A stretch of 64,000 nt of DNA from Brachyspira pilosicoli (GCF_008016535.1 NZ_SAXY01000050.1:1-64000), one strand, 5' to 3'. Shown: positions 1-9,050, counted from the stretch's first letter. Translations and numbers: made by a program. Notes: generated from the letters alone by a model not told the origin.

Positions 1-329
1 TAGCGAAGAAATCAATCTTTGATTGTTATAAAAATGTGTATATTCTTTTAATTTTTCTCTCAATAATTCTACTGTGATATTTTTATTTAATCGTGAATAA
101 AATTCTCTTTCGTCTATGCCGTGTACTCTTTCTACTACGTCATTGTATCTTGGTGTTGCTACTGGAATATATCTTCTCTCTAATTTATTTTTAAGACAAT
201 ATTCATCAAAAATATTTATTTTAGGAGTATTAATACAGCGATAAGTATATTCTATACCATTGTTGCCACAGGCACTTCCTTCGGTCGCAGTTTGTATAGC
301 TTGTATCTTAAAAGGTGAAGTTTTTAAGA
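1..329 (-). mobile_element. Truncated IS481-like element, copy A (3' part)
   Basis: The reverse strand encodes the C-terminal half of the same transposase found at 18706 and 52208, including the stretch around TPRYN and the ERVHGIDERE region. The element runs off the left edge of the window, and its 5' half is missing: at 329/330 it stops abruptly where the end of copy B begins. Near 264-290 it carries an in-frame insertion of about 24 bases exactly in the QTDNG catalytic block, which replaces the second DDE aspartate with about nine foreign residues (ATEGSACGN). This copy is therefore dead both by truncation and by loss of a catalytic residue. Confidence 0.85.
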
Positions 330-698
330 TGTCATGGAGCCATAGATATTGTACTTTTACTTGCTATAATATTTTTGATTCTTTCTTTGATTGTAATATA
401 CAATAACGAAGAAATCAATCTTTTAATTTTTCTCTCAATAATTCTACTGTGATATTTTTATTTAATCGTGAATAAAATTCTCTTTCGTCTATGCCGTGTA
501 CTCTTTCTACTACGCCATTGTATCTTGGTGTTGCTATAGGAATATATCTCCTCTCTAATTTATTTTTTAAGCAGTATTCATCAAAAATATTTATTTTAGG
601 AGTATTAATACAGCGATAAGTATATTCCATACCATTATCGGTCTGTATAGATTGTATCCTAAAAGGTGAAGTTTTCAATACATATTTTAAGAAAGATA

Positions 699-1723
699 TG
701 TTTAGGAGCCATACATATTGCACGTTTTTTAGTTTAAAAAAGTAGGTATTCCTTATAATTTAATTAACTAAAATAAAACAAAAGGAATACCTATGAAAGA
801 ATATACTTCAAATCAAAGAAAAAAGATAGTTCTAAAAATTAATAAAGTTAAGAATAAAGAAATATTAGCTTTAAAATATAAGATTAGTATTAGAACATAT
901 TACTATTGGAAAAGACAATTAGAAACTTATTCTATTATAAAACCTAAATCTACTAAACCTAAGAATAATAAAAATAAATTGAAAAATAAAAAGATTATTA
1001 AAAGAATAATTGAAATAAGAAAATTATATGGTTATGGTAAATTAAAAATAAAAAAACAATTAGAGTTAGAAGACATTAAAGTAGGAACAACAGCTATAGA
1101 AACTGTCCTAAAAGAAAATAATTTGTATAGGAGCAAAAAGAAAAAAATTAAGAGAAAGCATAAAGGAAAGCATGCAATTTATATCAAGGAAGCAGGGGAA
1201 AAGGTACAAATAGACGTCAAATATGCTTTTTTTGGTGAAATATGCTATTATCAATTTACTGCTGTAGATGTAGCTACTAGAATGAGCTTTAGATATTTAT
1301 ACGATGAAAAAAGTCCATACAGTACCATTGATTTTATGAAACGGCTTATAGATTATTTTCCTTTTAGAATACATTGTATTCAAAGCGATAATGGTACAGA
1401 ATTTACTTACCGTAAACATTCATTTGACACAGAACACCCATTAGATATATTTTGTAAGAAAAACTATATTAAAAGGGTTTATAGTCCAATTGCATCACCT
1501 TGGTATAATGGCGTAGTAGAGAGTACACATAGGCTAGACCAAAAAGAATTTTATGACTTTTGTACTAAAGAATTAACCTTAGAGAAAGCAAATAAAAACA
1601 TACAAAAATATAATTATTTTTTCAATTATAAACGAATACATTCTGCTTTAAATTATGATACACCTATGCTATACTTTAATAAATTAAGGAATTCCTAACT
1701 GCAATATGTTTGGCACCCGTGCA
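699..1723 (+). mobile_element. IS481-like element, copy C (distinct type)
   Basis: This 1025-base element is inserted in copy B. The 15-base direct repeat ATTTTAAGAAAGATA occurs at 684-698 and 1724-1738. Its ends are imperfect inverted repeats: the left starts TGTTTAGGAGCCATACATAT and the right, read inward, TGCACGGGTGCCAAACATAT. Left TGT termini and a 15-base target duplication are characteristic of IS481-family elements. It is related to copies A, B, D and E but clearly divergent in protein sequence. It is inserted in opposite orientation to its host element. Confidence 0.85.
793..1698 (+). CDS. IS481-like transposase (copy C)
   Basis: This 301-residue, single-ORF DDE transposase has an N-terminal helix-turn-helix region (about residues 1-50) that recognises element ends, a basic Lys-rich linker, and an integrase core. 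Catalytic residues visible are Asp in QIDVKY (about 137), Asp in QSDNGTEF (about 200) and Glu in NGVVESTH (about 239). It is full length with no internal stop, so this copy may be active. It differs substantially from the other transposase type in the window (QTDNG/ERVHG). The start follows an A-rich AAAGGAAT ribosome site. Confidence 0.88.
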   Translation: MKEYTSNQRKKIVLKINKVKNKEILALKYKISIRTYYYWKRQLETYSIIKPKSTKPKNNKNKLKNKKIIKRIIEIRKLYGYGKLKIKKQLELEDIKVGTTAIETVLKENNLYRSKKKKIKRKHKGKHAIYIKEAGEKVQIDVKYAFFGEICYYQFTAVDVATRMSFRYLYDEKSPYSTIDFMKRLIDYFPFRIHCIQSDNGTEFTYRKHSFDTEHPLDIFCKKNYIKRVYSPIASPWYNGVVESTHRLDQKEFYDFCTKELTLEKANKNIQKYNYFFNYKRIHSALNYDTPMLYFNKLRNS

Positions 1724-2397
1724 ATTTTAAGAAAGATAAAGCACTAGAAGGTGTTTTATCTTCATAGATCTGCCTCCAACTATAACGAGCAGCTAAATCT
1801 ACAGCTGTGAATTGATAAACTGTTTTTCTGCCTAATTTGATATATTTAGTGTCTATTTGAACTATTTTGCCTTCTTTTTGTATTTTAGAGACAAATTTTC
1901 GTTTATCATATCGCTTCTTTTTCTTTTTTATTTTGTATCTCCAAAGATTATTTCTTTTTAGTACATTCTCTATAGCTGTAACCCCTATCTTAATGCCTTC
2001 ACGATTTAAATATGCTTTAATATAATGCTTACCTCGATATTCTTTAGTATAGAGTTCAATAATTAAATTAATAGCTTTTTGATTATTAAAGATATTTGGA
2101 GAAGTTTTTGGCTTAGTACTAAAATTAGCGACAATTCCAGTGTCTTTATATTTTTTAAGCCAAGCATAAAAAGTAGATTTGGGTATTTCTTCTATCTTTA
2201 AAAATCTTTTAATATTTTTAGTTTTTAATGCTTCATCCACTATAAATAATTTAAATTCTGTGCTATAATCTCTTTTCATAGTAGCATCCTTTTTATTTGT
2301 TTTATGTTCAAAATATTATAACAAGGATACTGCTTTTTTTATACTAAAAAATGTCCAATATCTCATACTCCTAAACACAACAAATATTCATTTAATA

Positions 2398-2426
2398 TTG
2401 ATATAATTTTATATTATTGTTATAAT
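2398..2426 (+). promoter_or_regulatory. Predicted sigma-70 promoter
   Basis: TTGATA at 2398-2403 and TATAAT at 2421-2426 are separated by exactly 17 bases, immediately upstream of the start at 2435. The very short leader leaves little room for a ribosome site, so the transcript may have a short or nearly absent leader, or a second promoter may exist. It lies 21 bases beyond the end of the insertion sequence nest. Confidence 0.5.
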
Positions 2427-2434
2427 TTTTAAGT

Positions 2435-3331
2435 ATGTATAAAAATAAAAAAAAGAATAAAAATAATTTTTATAAAAAGAATAATCCTAATAATTCTTCA
2501 TTTTTTAGCAAATTGCATAAAATACTCTCACATAGACTCTATTTTATGTTTATACCGCATTCCAAAAAGAAAACTAAAACTTTATCTATACCCATATACG
2601 GACTTTTGATAATACTCTTAATTATAACAGTTGCTCTTTTAATAACATTCTCATCTCTTACCAAAAATACTGTTATTGCTAGTAAAACACTTGTTCTTAC
2701 AGGAAGCTATCAAGAGAGACTTGAAGAGATTAATTCTTTAGAAAACTTATTTAATTCAGTATTTTCTAATGATTCTTATAGGGAAGATATGTCTAATATG
2801 ATGAATAAATTTAAAATAGAAAATACTAACTTATTAAATACAAATAATGTTGATAATATAACACTTTTAAATGCTAGAGCTAAAGAGTTTGAAAACTTAA
2901 AAAATTATTTAGAAGAATTAAAAGCTAATATTAATTCTAAAAATAATGCATTAGAATATGTGCCTACAATTACACCAATAGATTCCAGATATGCCGTTAT
3001 ATCAAAACCATATCAAAAAGACTCTCTCTTATCAAAAGGCATAGGCTTTCAAACAATAGCAGGTACACTTGTTAGAGCAACAGCCTCTGGTACAATTAAT
3101 AGTGTAGTATACGATAAAGATGAAGGAGTAAGCATAGTTATTTATCATAGATATGGTATCATAACTACTTATAAAGGATTAGCCACTACTTCTGTAAGAA
3201 CAAATGTTGATGTAAAAAAGGGTGATATTATAGGAAATGCCAAAACAGGCGAACTTGAATATGAATTAAAATTAGCTTCTGAATATGTTAATCCTTTAAT
3301 TTTTACAACGCTTAATTATGAAGAGCAATAA
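2435..3331 (+). CDS. Degenerate M23/LytM-like envelope protein
   Basis: This 298-residue protein has a long basic N-terminus, one membrane segment (about 53-72), a helical, probably coiled-coil part (about 100-175) and a C-terminal M23-like beta domain (about 195-290) recognisable from GTLVRATASGTI, VVIYHRYG-like strands and the final KKGDIIG turn. Active M23 peptidases use an HxxxD and an HxH motif to hold zinc. At these places this protein has no His/Asp, and YKGLA replaces YAHLS. It is thus probably a non-catalytic LytM protein that regulates or scaffolds peptidoglycan hydrolysis, as EnvC or NlpD do. It overlaps the next gene by 14 bases. Confidence 0.7.
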   Translation: MYKNKKKNKNNFYKKNNPNNSSFFSKLHKILSHRLYFMFIPHSKKKTKTLSIPIYGLLIILLIITVALLITFSSLTKNTVIASKTLVLTGSYQERLEEINSLENLFNSVFSNDSYREDMSNMMNKFKIENTNLLNTNNVDNITLLNARAKEFENLKNYLEELKANINSKNNALEYVPTITPIDSRYAVISKPYQKDSLLSKGIGFQTIAGTLVRATASGTINSVVYDKDEGVSIVIYHRYGIITTYKGLATTSVRTNVDVKKGDIIGNAKTGELEYELKLASEYVNPLIFTTLNYEEQ

Positions 3332-3533
3332 TATAAAAAATGGAATAAAATACACTGCTTTGGGTATTGAGTTTGGAAGTATAATTCTGGGACTTGCTTT
3401 TGTTGGAAACTTAGCTGATAAAAAATTAAATACTTCTCCATTATTTACTATAGCTGGTATATTTTTTGGCTTTATATCTGGTATATACAGACTTTATCAG
3501 CTTTCTAAAATTATAGAAAGAAATAAAAAATAG
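3318..3533 (+). CDS. AtpZ/AtpI-like small membrane protein
   Basis: The 71-residue protein has two hydrophobic helices (about 17-33 and 42-60) joined by the short charged turn NLADKKLNTSP. This is the arrangement of AtpZ/AtpI-family proteins, which assist ATP synthase assembly or magnesium/calcium transport. The pattern of a Gly-rich first helix, D-K-x-L-N-T-x-P loop and Gly/Phe-rich second helix fits that family well. No ATP synthase genes are in the window. The start overlaps the end of the preceding gene, suggesting translational coupling. Confidence 0.65.
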   Translation: MKSNNIKNGIKYTALGIEFGSIILGLAFVGNLADKKLNTSPLFTIAGIFFGFISGIYRLYQLSKIIERNKK

Positions 3534-3556
3534 ATAAGGTTTTTAAGGATTTATTT

Positions 3557-4756
3557 ATGGATAATATAATAAATAGTTTACTTGATACTGATTTATATAA
3601 ATTCACAATGCAGCAATGTGCTTTAAGGCAATTTTCTAATGTTTGGGTAAAATATATCTTTAGAAGCAGAAATGTGTTAGAATGGACTAAAGAAATGCAT
3701 GAAGAGCTTTTAAAACAGATAAAACATTTTTGCAATTTAACATTTCAAAAACATGAACTTGAATATTTGTCTTCGCTTAGATTTATAAAAAAGGATTATA
3801 TAGAGTTTTTAAAGTTATACAGACCTTTGGAAGAGCATATTAACGCTTCTTTTGACGATAACAAATTAACCGTTTCTATAGAAGGACCTTGGTATCAAAC
3901 TATACTTTGGGAGATACCTGTGCTTGCAATGATTAGTGAAATATATTATCAATACACTATTTGTAAAACTAATGGTGAAGAAGAAGTTTACAAGCAAGGT
4001 GAATTAAATCTAATAAAAAAGTTAGATGAGAAATTGCTTCCAACATACAACTCTGATAAAGGGTTTAAATTTTCTGAATTTGGAACTAGAAGGAGATTTT
4101 CTTTTAAGTGGCAAAATAGAGCTATTTCTATATTAAAAGAGAAAGTTCCTTCAGATTGTTTGGTAGGCACTAGCAATGTATATTTTGCTCAAAAGTATAA
4201 TTTACTTGCGGTTGGTACTAATGCTCATGAATATTATCAAGTTGGTCAGGCTTTAGATAAAGTAAGACTTGCAGAGAGTCAAAAATTCATGCTTCAATCT
4301 TGGGTTAATGAATATAGAGGAGATTTAGGTATTGCATTATCAGATACTCTAGGTACGGATAAATTCTTAAAAGATTTTGATTTATATTTTGCAAAACTAT
4401 ATGACGGCATAAGACATGATTCTGGAGATCCTATTGAATGGGGATACAAAGTTATAAAGCATTATAAAGACTTAAGAATTGACCCTAAAACTAAAAGCCT
4501 TCTTTTTTCTGACAGTCTTAATTTTGACAAGGCTTTTAATATATATAAAGAATTCAAAAACGAAGCTAAAGTTACATTTGGAATAGGTACATTTATTATG
4601 AATGATTTTGAACCTATTGCTAAGCCTTTAAATATTGTAATGAAACTTCAAATGGTTAATGGAAAACCTGTTGCTAAGTTGTCTGATGATGAAGGCAAAA
4701 CTATGTGCGATGATAAAGAGTTTTTGCATTACTTAAAAATTGTTGCTATGGAATGA
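3557..4756 (+). CDS. pncB: Nicotinate phosphoribosyltransferase
   Basis: This 399-residue enzyme of the Preiss-Handler NAD salvage route converts nicotinate, PRPP and ATP to nicotinate mononucleotide. The N-terminal LLDTDLYKFTMQQ is diagnostic. FGTRRRFS (175-182) lies in the substrate pocket, the His of GTNAHE (about 224) is the residue phosphorylated during catalysis, and RHDSGDP (286-292) and FGIGT (341-345) bind phosphoribosyl groups. The length is that of the PncB family. The start has an AAGGATTTATTT leader. Its stop overlaps the start of the next gene (ATGA), so the two are probably co-transcribed. Confidence 0.95.
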   Translation: MDNIINSLLDTDLYKFTMQQCALRQFSNVWVKYIFRSRNVLEWTKEMHEELLKQIKHFCNLTFQKHELEYLSSLRFIKKDYIEFLKLYRPLEEHINASFDDNKLTVSIEGPWYQTILWEIPVLAMISEIYYQYTICKTNGEEEVYKQGELNLIKKLDEKLLPTYNSDKGFKFSEFGTRRRFSFKWQNRAISILKEKVPSDCLVGTSNVYFAQKYNLLAVGTNAHEYYQVGQALDKVRLAESQKFMLQSWVNEYRGDLGIALSDTLGTDKFLKDFDLYFAKLYDGIRHDSGDPIEWGYKVIKHYKDLRIDPKTKSLLFSDSLNFDKAFNIYKEFKNEAKVTFGIGTFIMNDFEPIAKPLNIVMKLQMVNGKPVAKLSDDEGKTMCDDKEFLHYLKIVAME

Positions 4757-5595
4757 TTAATTATTTTATGATAAAAAAGATTATATTAATTTTTATGCTT
4801 ATATTATTAATTTCTTGTAATAAAAATAATAATATAACTACAGTTGATGAAATAGAACCTAATGACGATGAAGAGTATGCTCAATTTATAGAGTCTAATA
4901 TTAGTTTGAAAGGAAGTCTTAATATTGATGATATAGACTATTATCATATTAAGCCTACTAACGGTTTTATAATGAACTTCGGTTTTTATGCTAACAATAA
5001 CTCTGATATTGTATTAGAGTTTTATAATAAAGAAAATAAAGATATTATTTTTAGATTTGAAACTCAAAAGGCAAAAAATTATTTTGGACATATAGAATTA
5101 AAAAATATAGTATTAAAGCAAAATGAATATTTATTGAAATTAACTTCTCAAGATGAAATTGATTATAACTTAAAACTAAATTTTTCTGAAGATTATAAAT
5201 ATAAAAATGAAAATGAGTATAATGATAATATATTTTATGCTGAAGAAATAGAATATCCTAATCAAAAAATAAATGGATTTTTTATTAAAAAAGAGTTAGC
5301 TTTAGATGAAAAGATTAAACAATATTTAAAAAATGAAAATATTATAGATATAGATTTTTATAAAATAAAAAACTACACAGATATAGATTCTTATATAAAT
5401 ATTATCTTAGAATATAAAGAAGATATAGAGATTATACTTTTTGATGAAAATCATAATTATATAAGAAAAAGCATAAATAGAATTGACAATATAAACTTTA
5501 GCAGAAATAAAAAATATTATATAGCATTAATTTATTATGGCGAAAAATATTTGATAGAACAATATATTTTGTATTATGAGTTTAGTAATAGATAA
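4753..5595 (+). CDS. Lipoprotein with two PPC-like repeats
   Basis: The N-terminus carries a lipoprotein signal with lipobox LLISC (Cys about 22), so the product should be acylated and membrane-anchored. The mature part has two similar units. The first has EIEPNDDEEYAQ followed by IDDIDYYHIK, and the second ENEYNDNIFYAEE followed by IDIDFYKIK. An EPN-D start and a D-x-D-x-Y-x-F/I strand are the hallmarks of pre-peptidase C-terminal (PPC) jelly-roll domains, which usually accompany secreted proteins. No catalytic domain is present. The first ATG overlaps the pncB stop; a second in-frame ATG five codons later (MIKKIILI) gives a more typical signal. Confidence 0.65.
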   Translation: MINYFMIKKIILIFMLILLISCNKNNNITTVDEIEPNDDEEYAQFIESNISLKGSLNIDDIDYYHIKPTNGFIMNFGFYANNNSDIVLEFYNKENKDIIFRFETQKAKNYFGHIELKNIVLKQNEYLLKLTSQDEIDYNLKLNFSEDYKYKNENEYNDNIFYAEEIEYPNQKINGFFIKKELALDEKIKQYLKNENIIDIDFYKIKNYTDIDSYINIILEYKEDIEIILFDENHNYIRKSINRIDNINFSRNKKYYIALIYYGEKYLIEQYILYYEFSNR

Positions 5596-5649
5596 GTAAA
5601 AATATAGCTAATTTTTTAAGTTTGTCAAAAAATTAGTTCTTATGTTTTT

Positions 5650-5930
5650 ATTGTTTTCGGGGGCTAGCCACCGTACCCCCACTTCTTTTATTGGTATAAA
5701 AGAAGCAAAAGAACTGCATTTAATAAGTTTAGCTTTTCATATATATACAAAATATAGACATTATTTTAGATTTATATGCTCCAAAAATATAAAGCTATAG
5801 CACTTGCACTTTTTGGTTCTTTTTGCGGCGGGAAAAAGAACAACAAAAAAATTGCATCTTTCTAGAAGCGTATGCGAAATATAAAACTTTGACAAAGTCC
5901 ACAACGTGTAAGGCGTAAAAAAGTTGAATA
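5650..5930 (+). repeat. Composite hairpin repeat, site R1
   Basis: This fills most of the 460-base gap between 5595 and 6055. Module A contains GGGGGCTAGCC then a hairpin with arms CTTCTTTTAT/ATAAAAGAAG (5682-5705). After an AT-rich spacer, module B follows GCACTTGCACTTTTTG with a hairpin of arms GTTCTTTTT/AAAAAGAAC around GCGGCGGG (5816-5841). A third related hairpin (about 5884-5926) has an enlarged, GC-richer loop. The same modules recur at 15505, 23560, 25875, 33155, 36739 and 49350. Open frames across it are translations of the repeat, not genes. Confidence 0.8.
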
Positions 5931-5997
5931 AAACAAAAACTAATAAAATATACCCATTTAAGCATACAATAATTTATTCTTAAAAACACTTAATTTA

Positions 5998-6026
5998 TTG
6001 TATTAAGGGTTCTTATATGTTATAAT
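5998..6026 (+). promoter_or_regulatory. Predicted sigma-70 promoter
   Basis: TTGTAT at 5998-6003 and TATAAT at 6021-6026 are separated by 17 bases and lie 29 bases before the GTG start at 6055. The -10 box is perfect; the -35 box matches at four of six positions. It is the only good promoter-like pair between repeat R1 and the barrel gene, so it probably drives 6055 and the following gene. Confidence 0.5.
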
Positions 6027-6054
6027 TACAAAAATTATTGATTAGAGTTTTATC

Positions 6055-7053
6055 GTGATAAAAAAATTAAGTTTTATTTTTATTATTCTTTTTGTATTTA
6101 GCTTTTTATTATATGCTGATACATTATCTTCAAGACATTCTTTATCTATTTTAAATTATACAAGCACAAGAAGCAGAGGAATGATGAACAGCACTTTTTT
6201 AATAGGAAATGATTCTTCTGCATTATTTGTAAACTCTGCTTCATTAATGGGAGTTATTAGGGATAGCATTAATATAAATTACACCTTATCACCAGATTTT
6301 AAAAACGAGTATATATTTAATGCATCATATTCTCATACAGGTAATTCCTATGCCATAGGTTTAGGATTCGCTTCAGAAATAAACAAAATACAATCTTATG
6401 ACGCGCTTGGAAACAAAAAAGATAGTATATATAACGGAGTTTATTTAGCTAATATTGCTTTTGCCTATGCTGTCAATGATAAATCTTTTATAGGTGGAAA
6501 TATTAAAGGAGTATTAAATAATTCATTAGACAAAAATATTTTCGGCGGATTTTTAGATATATATTATATGCAATCTATTTTTACTCCTGTGTTTAAAATT
6601 GGTGCTGGTATTAGGAATTTTGGTTTTTACGATAATGTATTTGGCAATATAGATACTGACATAGTAGCTTCAGTTGCTTATGCCAAAGAAGATTCTACAG
6701 TATCTGTTTCGCTTAATTATTCTGTAGGAGTTCCTTCTATCACTCATAATATATCTTTGGGTCTTGAAGCTATGATAATAGATTTTAATAAATTAGGATT
6801 ATTTGATAATTCATCATCTTCTTGGTTTGATGATTTGCCTGAGAGTGTGTTAGATGAACCTAGTGCTATGCAAAAAAGACGTTCTACTAAATTGCCTAGC
6901 GGGGTTTTAGCAAGACTTGGTATTGAAAATAATGGAGTTTCTTTGGGGCTTTCATTATATATTGATTTGTTTAGACTTGATTATGCTATAATATTTGATG
7001 AGTTTAATAAAAACAATATTTCGCATGATTTTGGTTTAAGCTTTATGTTTTAA
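6055..7053 (+). CDS. Outer-membrane beta-barrel protein, UPF0164/PorV-like
   Basis: This 332-residue protein begins with GTG and a signal peptide (MIKKLSFIFIILFVFSFLLYA). Alternating hydrophobic strands follow and it ends in a C-terminal strand with terminal Phe, as outer-membrane barrels do. The early SSALFVNSASL (an NPA-like turn) and late LDYAIIFDE...SHDFGLSF resemble the FadL-like UPF0164 family known from treponemes and PorV-like proteins. I cannot assign a substrate. A predicted promoter sits just upstream. The next gene follows after five bases and is probably co-transcribed. Confidence 0.65.
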   Translation: MIKKLSFIFIILFVFSFLLYADTLSSRHSLSILNYTSTRSRGMMNSTFLIGNDSSALFVNSASLMGVIRDSININYTLSPDFKNEYIFNASYSHTGNSYAIGLGFASEINKIQSYDALGNKKDSIYNGVYLANIAFAYAVNDKSFIGGNIKGVLNNSLDKNIFGGFLDIYYMQSIFTPVFKIGAGIRNFGFYDNVFGNIDTDIVASVAYAKEDSTVSVSLNYSVGVPSITHNISLGLEAMIIDFNKLGLFDNSSSSWFDDLPESVLDEPSAMQKRRSTKLPSGVLARLGIENNGVSLGLSLYIDLFRLDYAIIFDEFNKNNISHDFGLSFMF

Positions 7054-7058
7054 TAATT

Positions 7059-7883
7059 ATGCCTAGTATATGTAAACAATTAATATCAAACACAGAAAAG
7101 TGCGGCAGAGAAGTTTATAAAGATGATTTATGCATCATACATCATAAATCAGAAAATAAACCTGCTAATCTATTTAGAAACATTATAAGAGATGATATAT
7201 ATAGAGGATACTATAACTTTTCTCATATGATTAGCTATGAAGGCTTTAGCTTTGAAGGCTTAAAAATAGAAAAAGATTCAAATTTTAATTTTTCTGATGC
7301 TTCATTTTATGCTCCATTTAATATTAATAATTTAAAATTAGATATATCGCTTGATTTTACTAATGCTTTATTTGATTCTGGCATATTTATAAAAATGTCT
7401 AATATAAGCAAAGAAATTATAATGAAAAACACTACTATAAATATGGATTTAAACTTTTCAATGTCTAATTTTGAATCCATTAATTTATATAATGCCAAAA
7501 TTAATTGTAATGCTAATTTTACTAATTCTGACTTTATAAAAAAATCTGTTTTTAATCATGTTCATTTTAGCAATAATTTAAGTTTATTAAATGTGAACTT
7601 AAAAGATGATTTTTCATTAGAGAATATAGTAGTTGAAAAGGATGCAGATTTTAGAAACCTTATTTTTCATAAAAGCTTAAAATTAGAAAATGTTGAAATA
7701 AAAGGTATAACTTTGCCTCATGAATTAATTAACAATGAAAATATAGTTTTAAAAAATGTATTAATAAACGGAGTACTTATAGAAGATAATCAAAAAAGCA
7801 AAAAAGAAAAAGAAAGCAAAGAAAAAATAAAACAAGCAAAAGAAAAAATATATAAAGAAACTATTCTTAATAAAAAAATATAA
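7059..7883 (+). CDS. Pentapeptide-like repeat protein with Cys/His N-terminus
   Basis: The 274-residue protein starts with a compact Cys/His cluster (CKQLI...CGREVYKDDLCIIHH, residues 5-29), as in small zinc-binding knuckles. From about 65 to 235 there are degenerate five-residue repeats of the type N-F-S-D-A-S-F or A-N-F-T-N-S-D-F, suggesting a right-handed beta-helix of the pentapeptide family. The C-terminus (about 245-274) is a highly charged Lys/Glu helix. No signal peptide is present, so it is probably cytoplasmic. Its function is unknown. It converges on manC with a gap of two bases. Confidence 0.55.
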   Translation: MPSICKQLISNTEKCGREVYKDDLCIIHHKSENKPANLFRNIIRDDIYRGYYNFSHMISYEGFSFEGLKIEKDSNFNFSDASFYAPFNINNLKLDISLDFTNALFDSGIFIKMSNISKEIIMKNTTINMDLNFSMSNFESINLYNAKINCNANFTNSDFIKKSVFNHVHFSNNLSLLNVNLKDDFSLENIVVEKDADFRNLIFHKSLKLENVEIKGITLPHELINNENIVLKNVLINGVLIEDNQKSKKEKESKEKIKQAKEKIYKETILNKKI

Positions 7884-7885
7884 AA

Positions 7886-8956
7886 TTATAATAATTCTTT
7901 ATATTTATTTAATTCATTTTTCTCTCTAATGTCTTTTAATATCTCTTTTATTTTAGAATCTTCATTATTTGGATACATTAAAAAAACGCCATTAGATTTA
8001 ACAATTGTTGTGTTATTAATTCCATTTAAAGTAAGTAAATCATCATCATCATTTATTATAATATTATTACTAGAGTTTTTAAGATATACCTGCCCTATTA
8101 CAACATTATTATTTTCATCTTTACTGTGTATTCTTCCAAGTGCCGAAAAAGCTCCCAAATCGTCCCAAAAAAACTCTGACTTTATGCATATAATATCTTT
8201 TATCTTTTCCATTACACCAAAGTCGAAAGAAATTTTATCAATACTGTTAAATATTTCTAATGCTTTATTTTCATTATTAATATTTTTTAATGTATCATTT
8301 ACTTTATTAAATGTATCAGGCATAAATTTGTTTATACTGTTTAATATGCTTTCACTGTACCATATAAACATACCGCTATTCCATAAGTAATTGCCATCTT
8401 CTAAAAACTTCTTTGCATTTTCTAAATTTGGCTTTTCTACAAATCTATGAACAATATATTCATTGCCTTTTATATTTTTATCTAACTTAATATATCCATA
8501 TCCAGTTTCAGCTCTAGTTGGTTTTATTCCCACAACTACTATATTTTTAGTTTTCATAGTTGCTTCTATAGCCTCTTTTATTGTATTTATAAATAAGTTT
8601 TCTTCTCTTATTATTGGGTCAGCAGGAATTATTACTACGTTTGAATTGCCTATCTTTTCTTTTACAGCTAATACTCCTAAAGCTACAGCTGCAGCAGTAT
8701 CTCTGCCAACAGGCTCATATATTATATTATCTTTTTTAAAGTTTGGTATATAAGTAGAGAAAGCATCTTTATATCTTTTCCCTGTTATAATAAATATATT
8801 ATCTTCTTCTGTAATTTGTAAAGCCCTATCTATTGTCTGTTCTATAAGAGATTTATTGTCAATTATTTTTAAAAATTGCTTCGGTTTTTTTTCTCTGCTT
8901 AAAGGCCATAATCTTTCCCCTATGCCTCCAGCCATAATAATTACAGAAGTTTTCAC
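7886..8956 (-). CDS. manC: Mannose-1-phosphate guanylyltransferase
   Basis: This 356-residue nucleotidyltransferase makes GDP-mannose from mannose 1-phosphate and GTP for surface glycans. The N-terminal AGGIGERLWPLSR...KPKQFL (about 9-29) is the signature nucleotide-binding loop. IIPADPII, GYGYI and FVEKP (about 100-175) are the substrate-site motifs of the GMP family. It lacks the second, isomerase domain of bifunctional ManC/AlgA, so it is monofunctional. It stands apart from the glycan operon at 53-64 kb. A short run of GAT codons encodes DDDD near 297. Confidence 0.9.
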   Translation of the reverse strand: MKTSVIIMAGGIGERLWPLSREKKPKQFLKIIDNKSLIEQTIDRALQITEEDNIFIITGKRYKDAFSTYIPNFKKDNIIYEPVGRDTAAAVALGVLAVKEKIGNSNVVIIPADPIIREENLFINTIKEAIEATMKTKNIVVVGIKPTRAETGYGYIKLDKNIKGNEYIVHRFVEKPNLENAKKFLEDGNYLWNSGMFIWYSESILNSINKFMPDTFNKVNDTLKNINNENKALEIFNSIDKISFDFGVMEKIKDIICIKSEFFWDDLGAFSALGRIHSKDENNNVVIGQVYLKNSSNNIIINDDDDLLTLNGINNTTIVKSNGVFLMYPNNEDSKIKEILKDIREKNELNKYKELL

Positions 8957-9020
8957 TATTCTATTACCTCATAATAATGTATTTTTTTTATTATATTTTA
9001 TTATATATAAATATCAATAT

Positions 9021-9050
9021 AAATAAGAGCCTAATAATAAACTCTTATTT
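9021..9050 (-). terminator. Possible terminator hairpin
   Basis: AAATAAGAG (9021-9029) and CTCTTATTT (9042-9050) form a 9-base-pair stem just beyond the stop of the reverse-strand barrel gene ending at 9066. The following U-tract is weak, so the call is tentative. It would separate that gene from manC. Confidence 0.4.

Larger units (their letters stand above)
415..2279 (-). pseudogene. Split transposase of copy B
   Basis: The N-terminal half (1739-2279, MKRDYSTEFK..., helix-turn-helix region then the QIDTKY first catalytic Asp) and the C-terminal half (415-683, QTDNGMEY and NGVVERVHG with the second Asp and the Glu) are separated by copy C. The break falls after SALSFLK. A further 28-base deletion near 420 frameshifts the C-terminus so that the 3' ORF ends early in REKLKD. 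Joined together, the pieces are almost identical to the intact transposase at 52208. It is non-functional as it stands. Confidence 0.85.
330..2377 (-). mobile_element. IS481-like element, copy B, interrupted by copy C
   Basis: Both termini are visible. The right end reads TGTCATGGAG at 330 and the left end is the complement of TGTTTAGGAG ending at 2377. Subtracting the inserted copy C (1025 bases) and one 15-base duplication leaves 1008 bases. A 28-base deletion near 420, compared with copy A, restores 1036, which matches intact copies D and E (1037 and 1035). No 15-base direct repeat flanks copy B, so adjacent sequence, including the rest of copy A, has probably been lost or recombined. IS481 assignment rests on TGT ends, a single DDE ORF and long duplications. 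Confidence 0.8.

Noticed and set aside
5795-5989. Reverse-strand open frame of 64 codons
   Set aside because: It lies across repeat R1 hairpins and part of the promoter region of the gene at 6055.
8041-8060. CATCATCATCAT run in manC as a switching repeat
   Set aside because: It is only four to five triplets and encodes Asp residues; a triplet repeat cannot shift frame.
7929-8390. Plus-strand open frame of 153 codons
   Set aside because: It is antisense to manC, which has unambiguous family motifs; similar long antisense frames occur over coaBC, prfA, eno and others because of the low-GC codon use.
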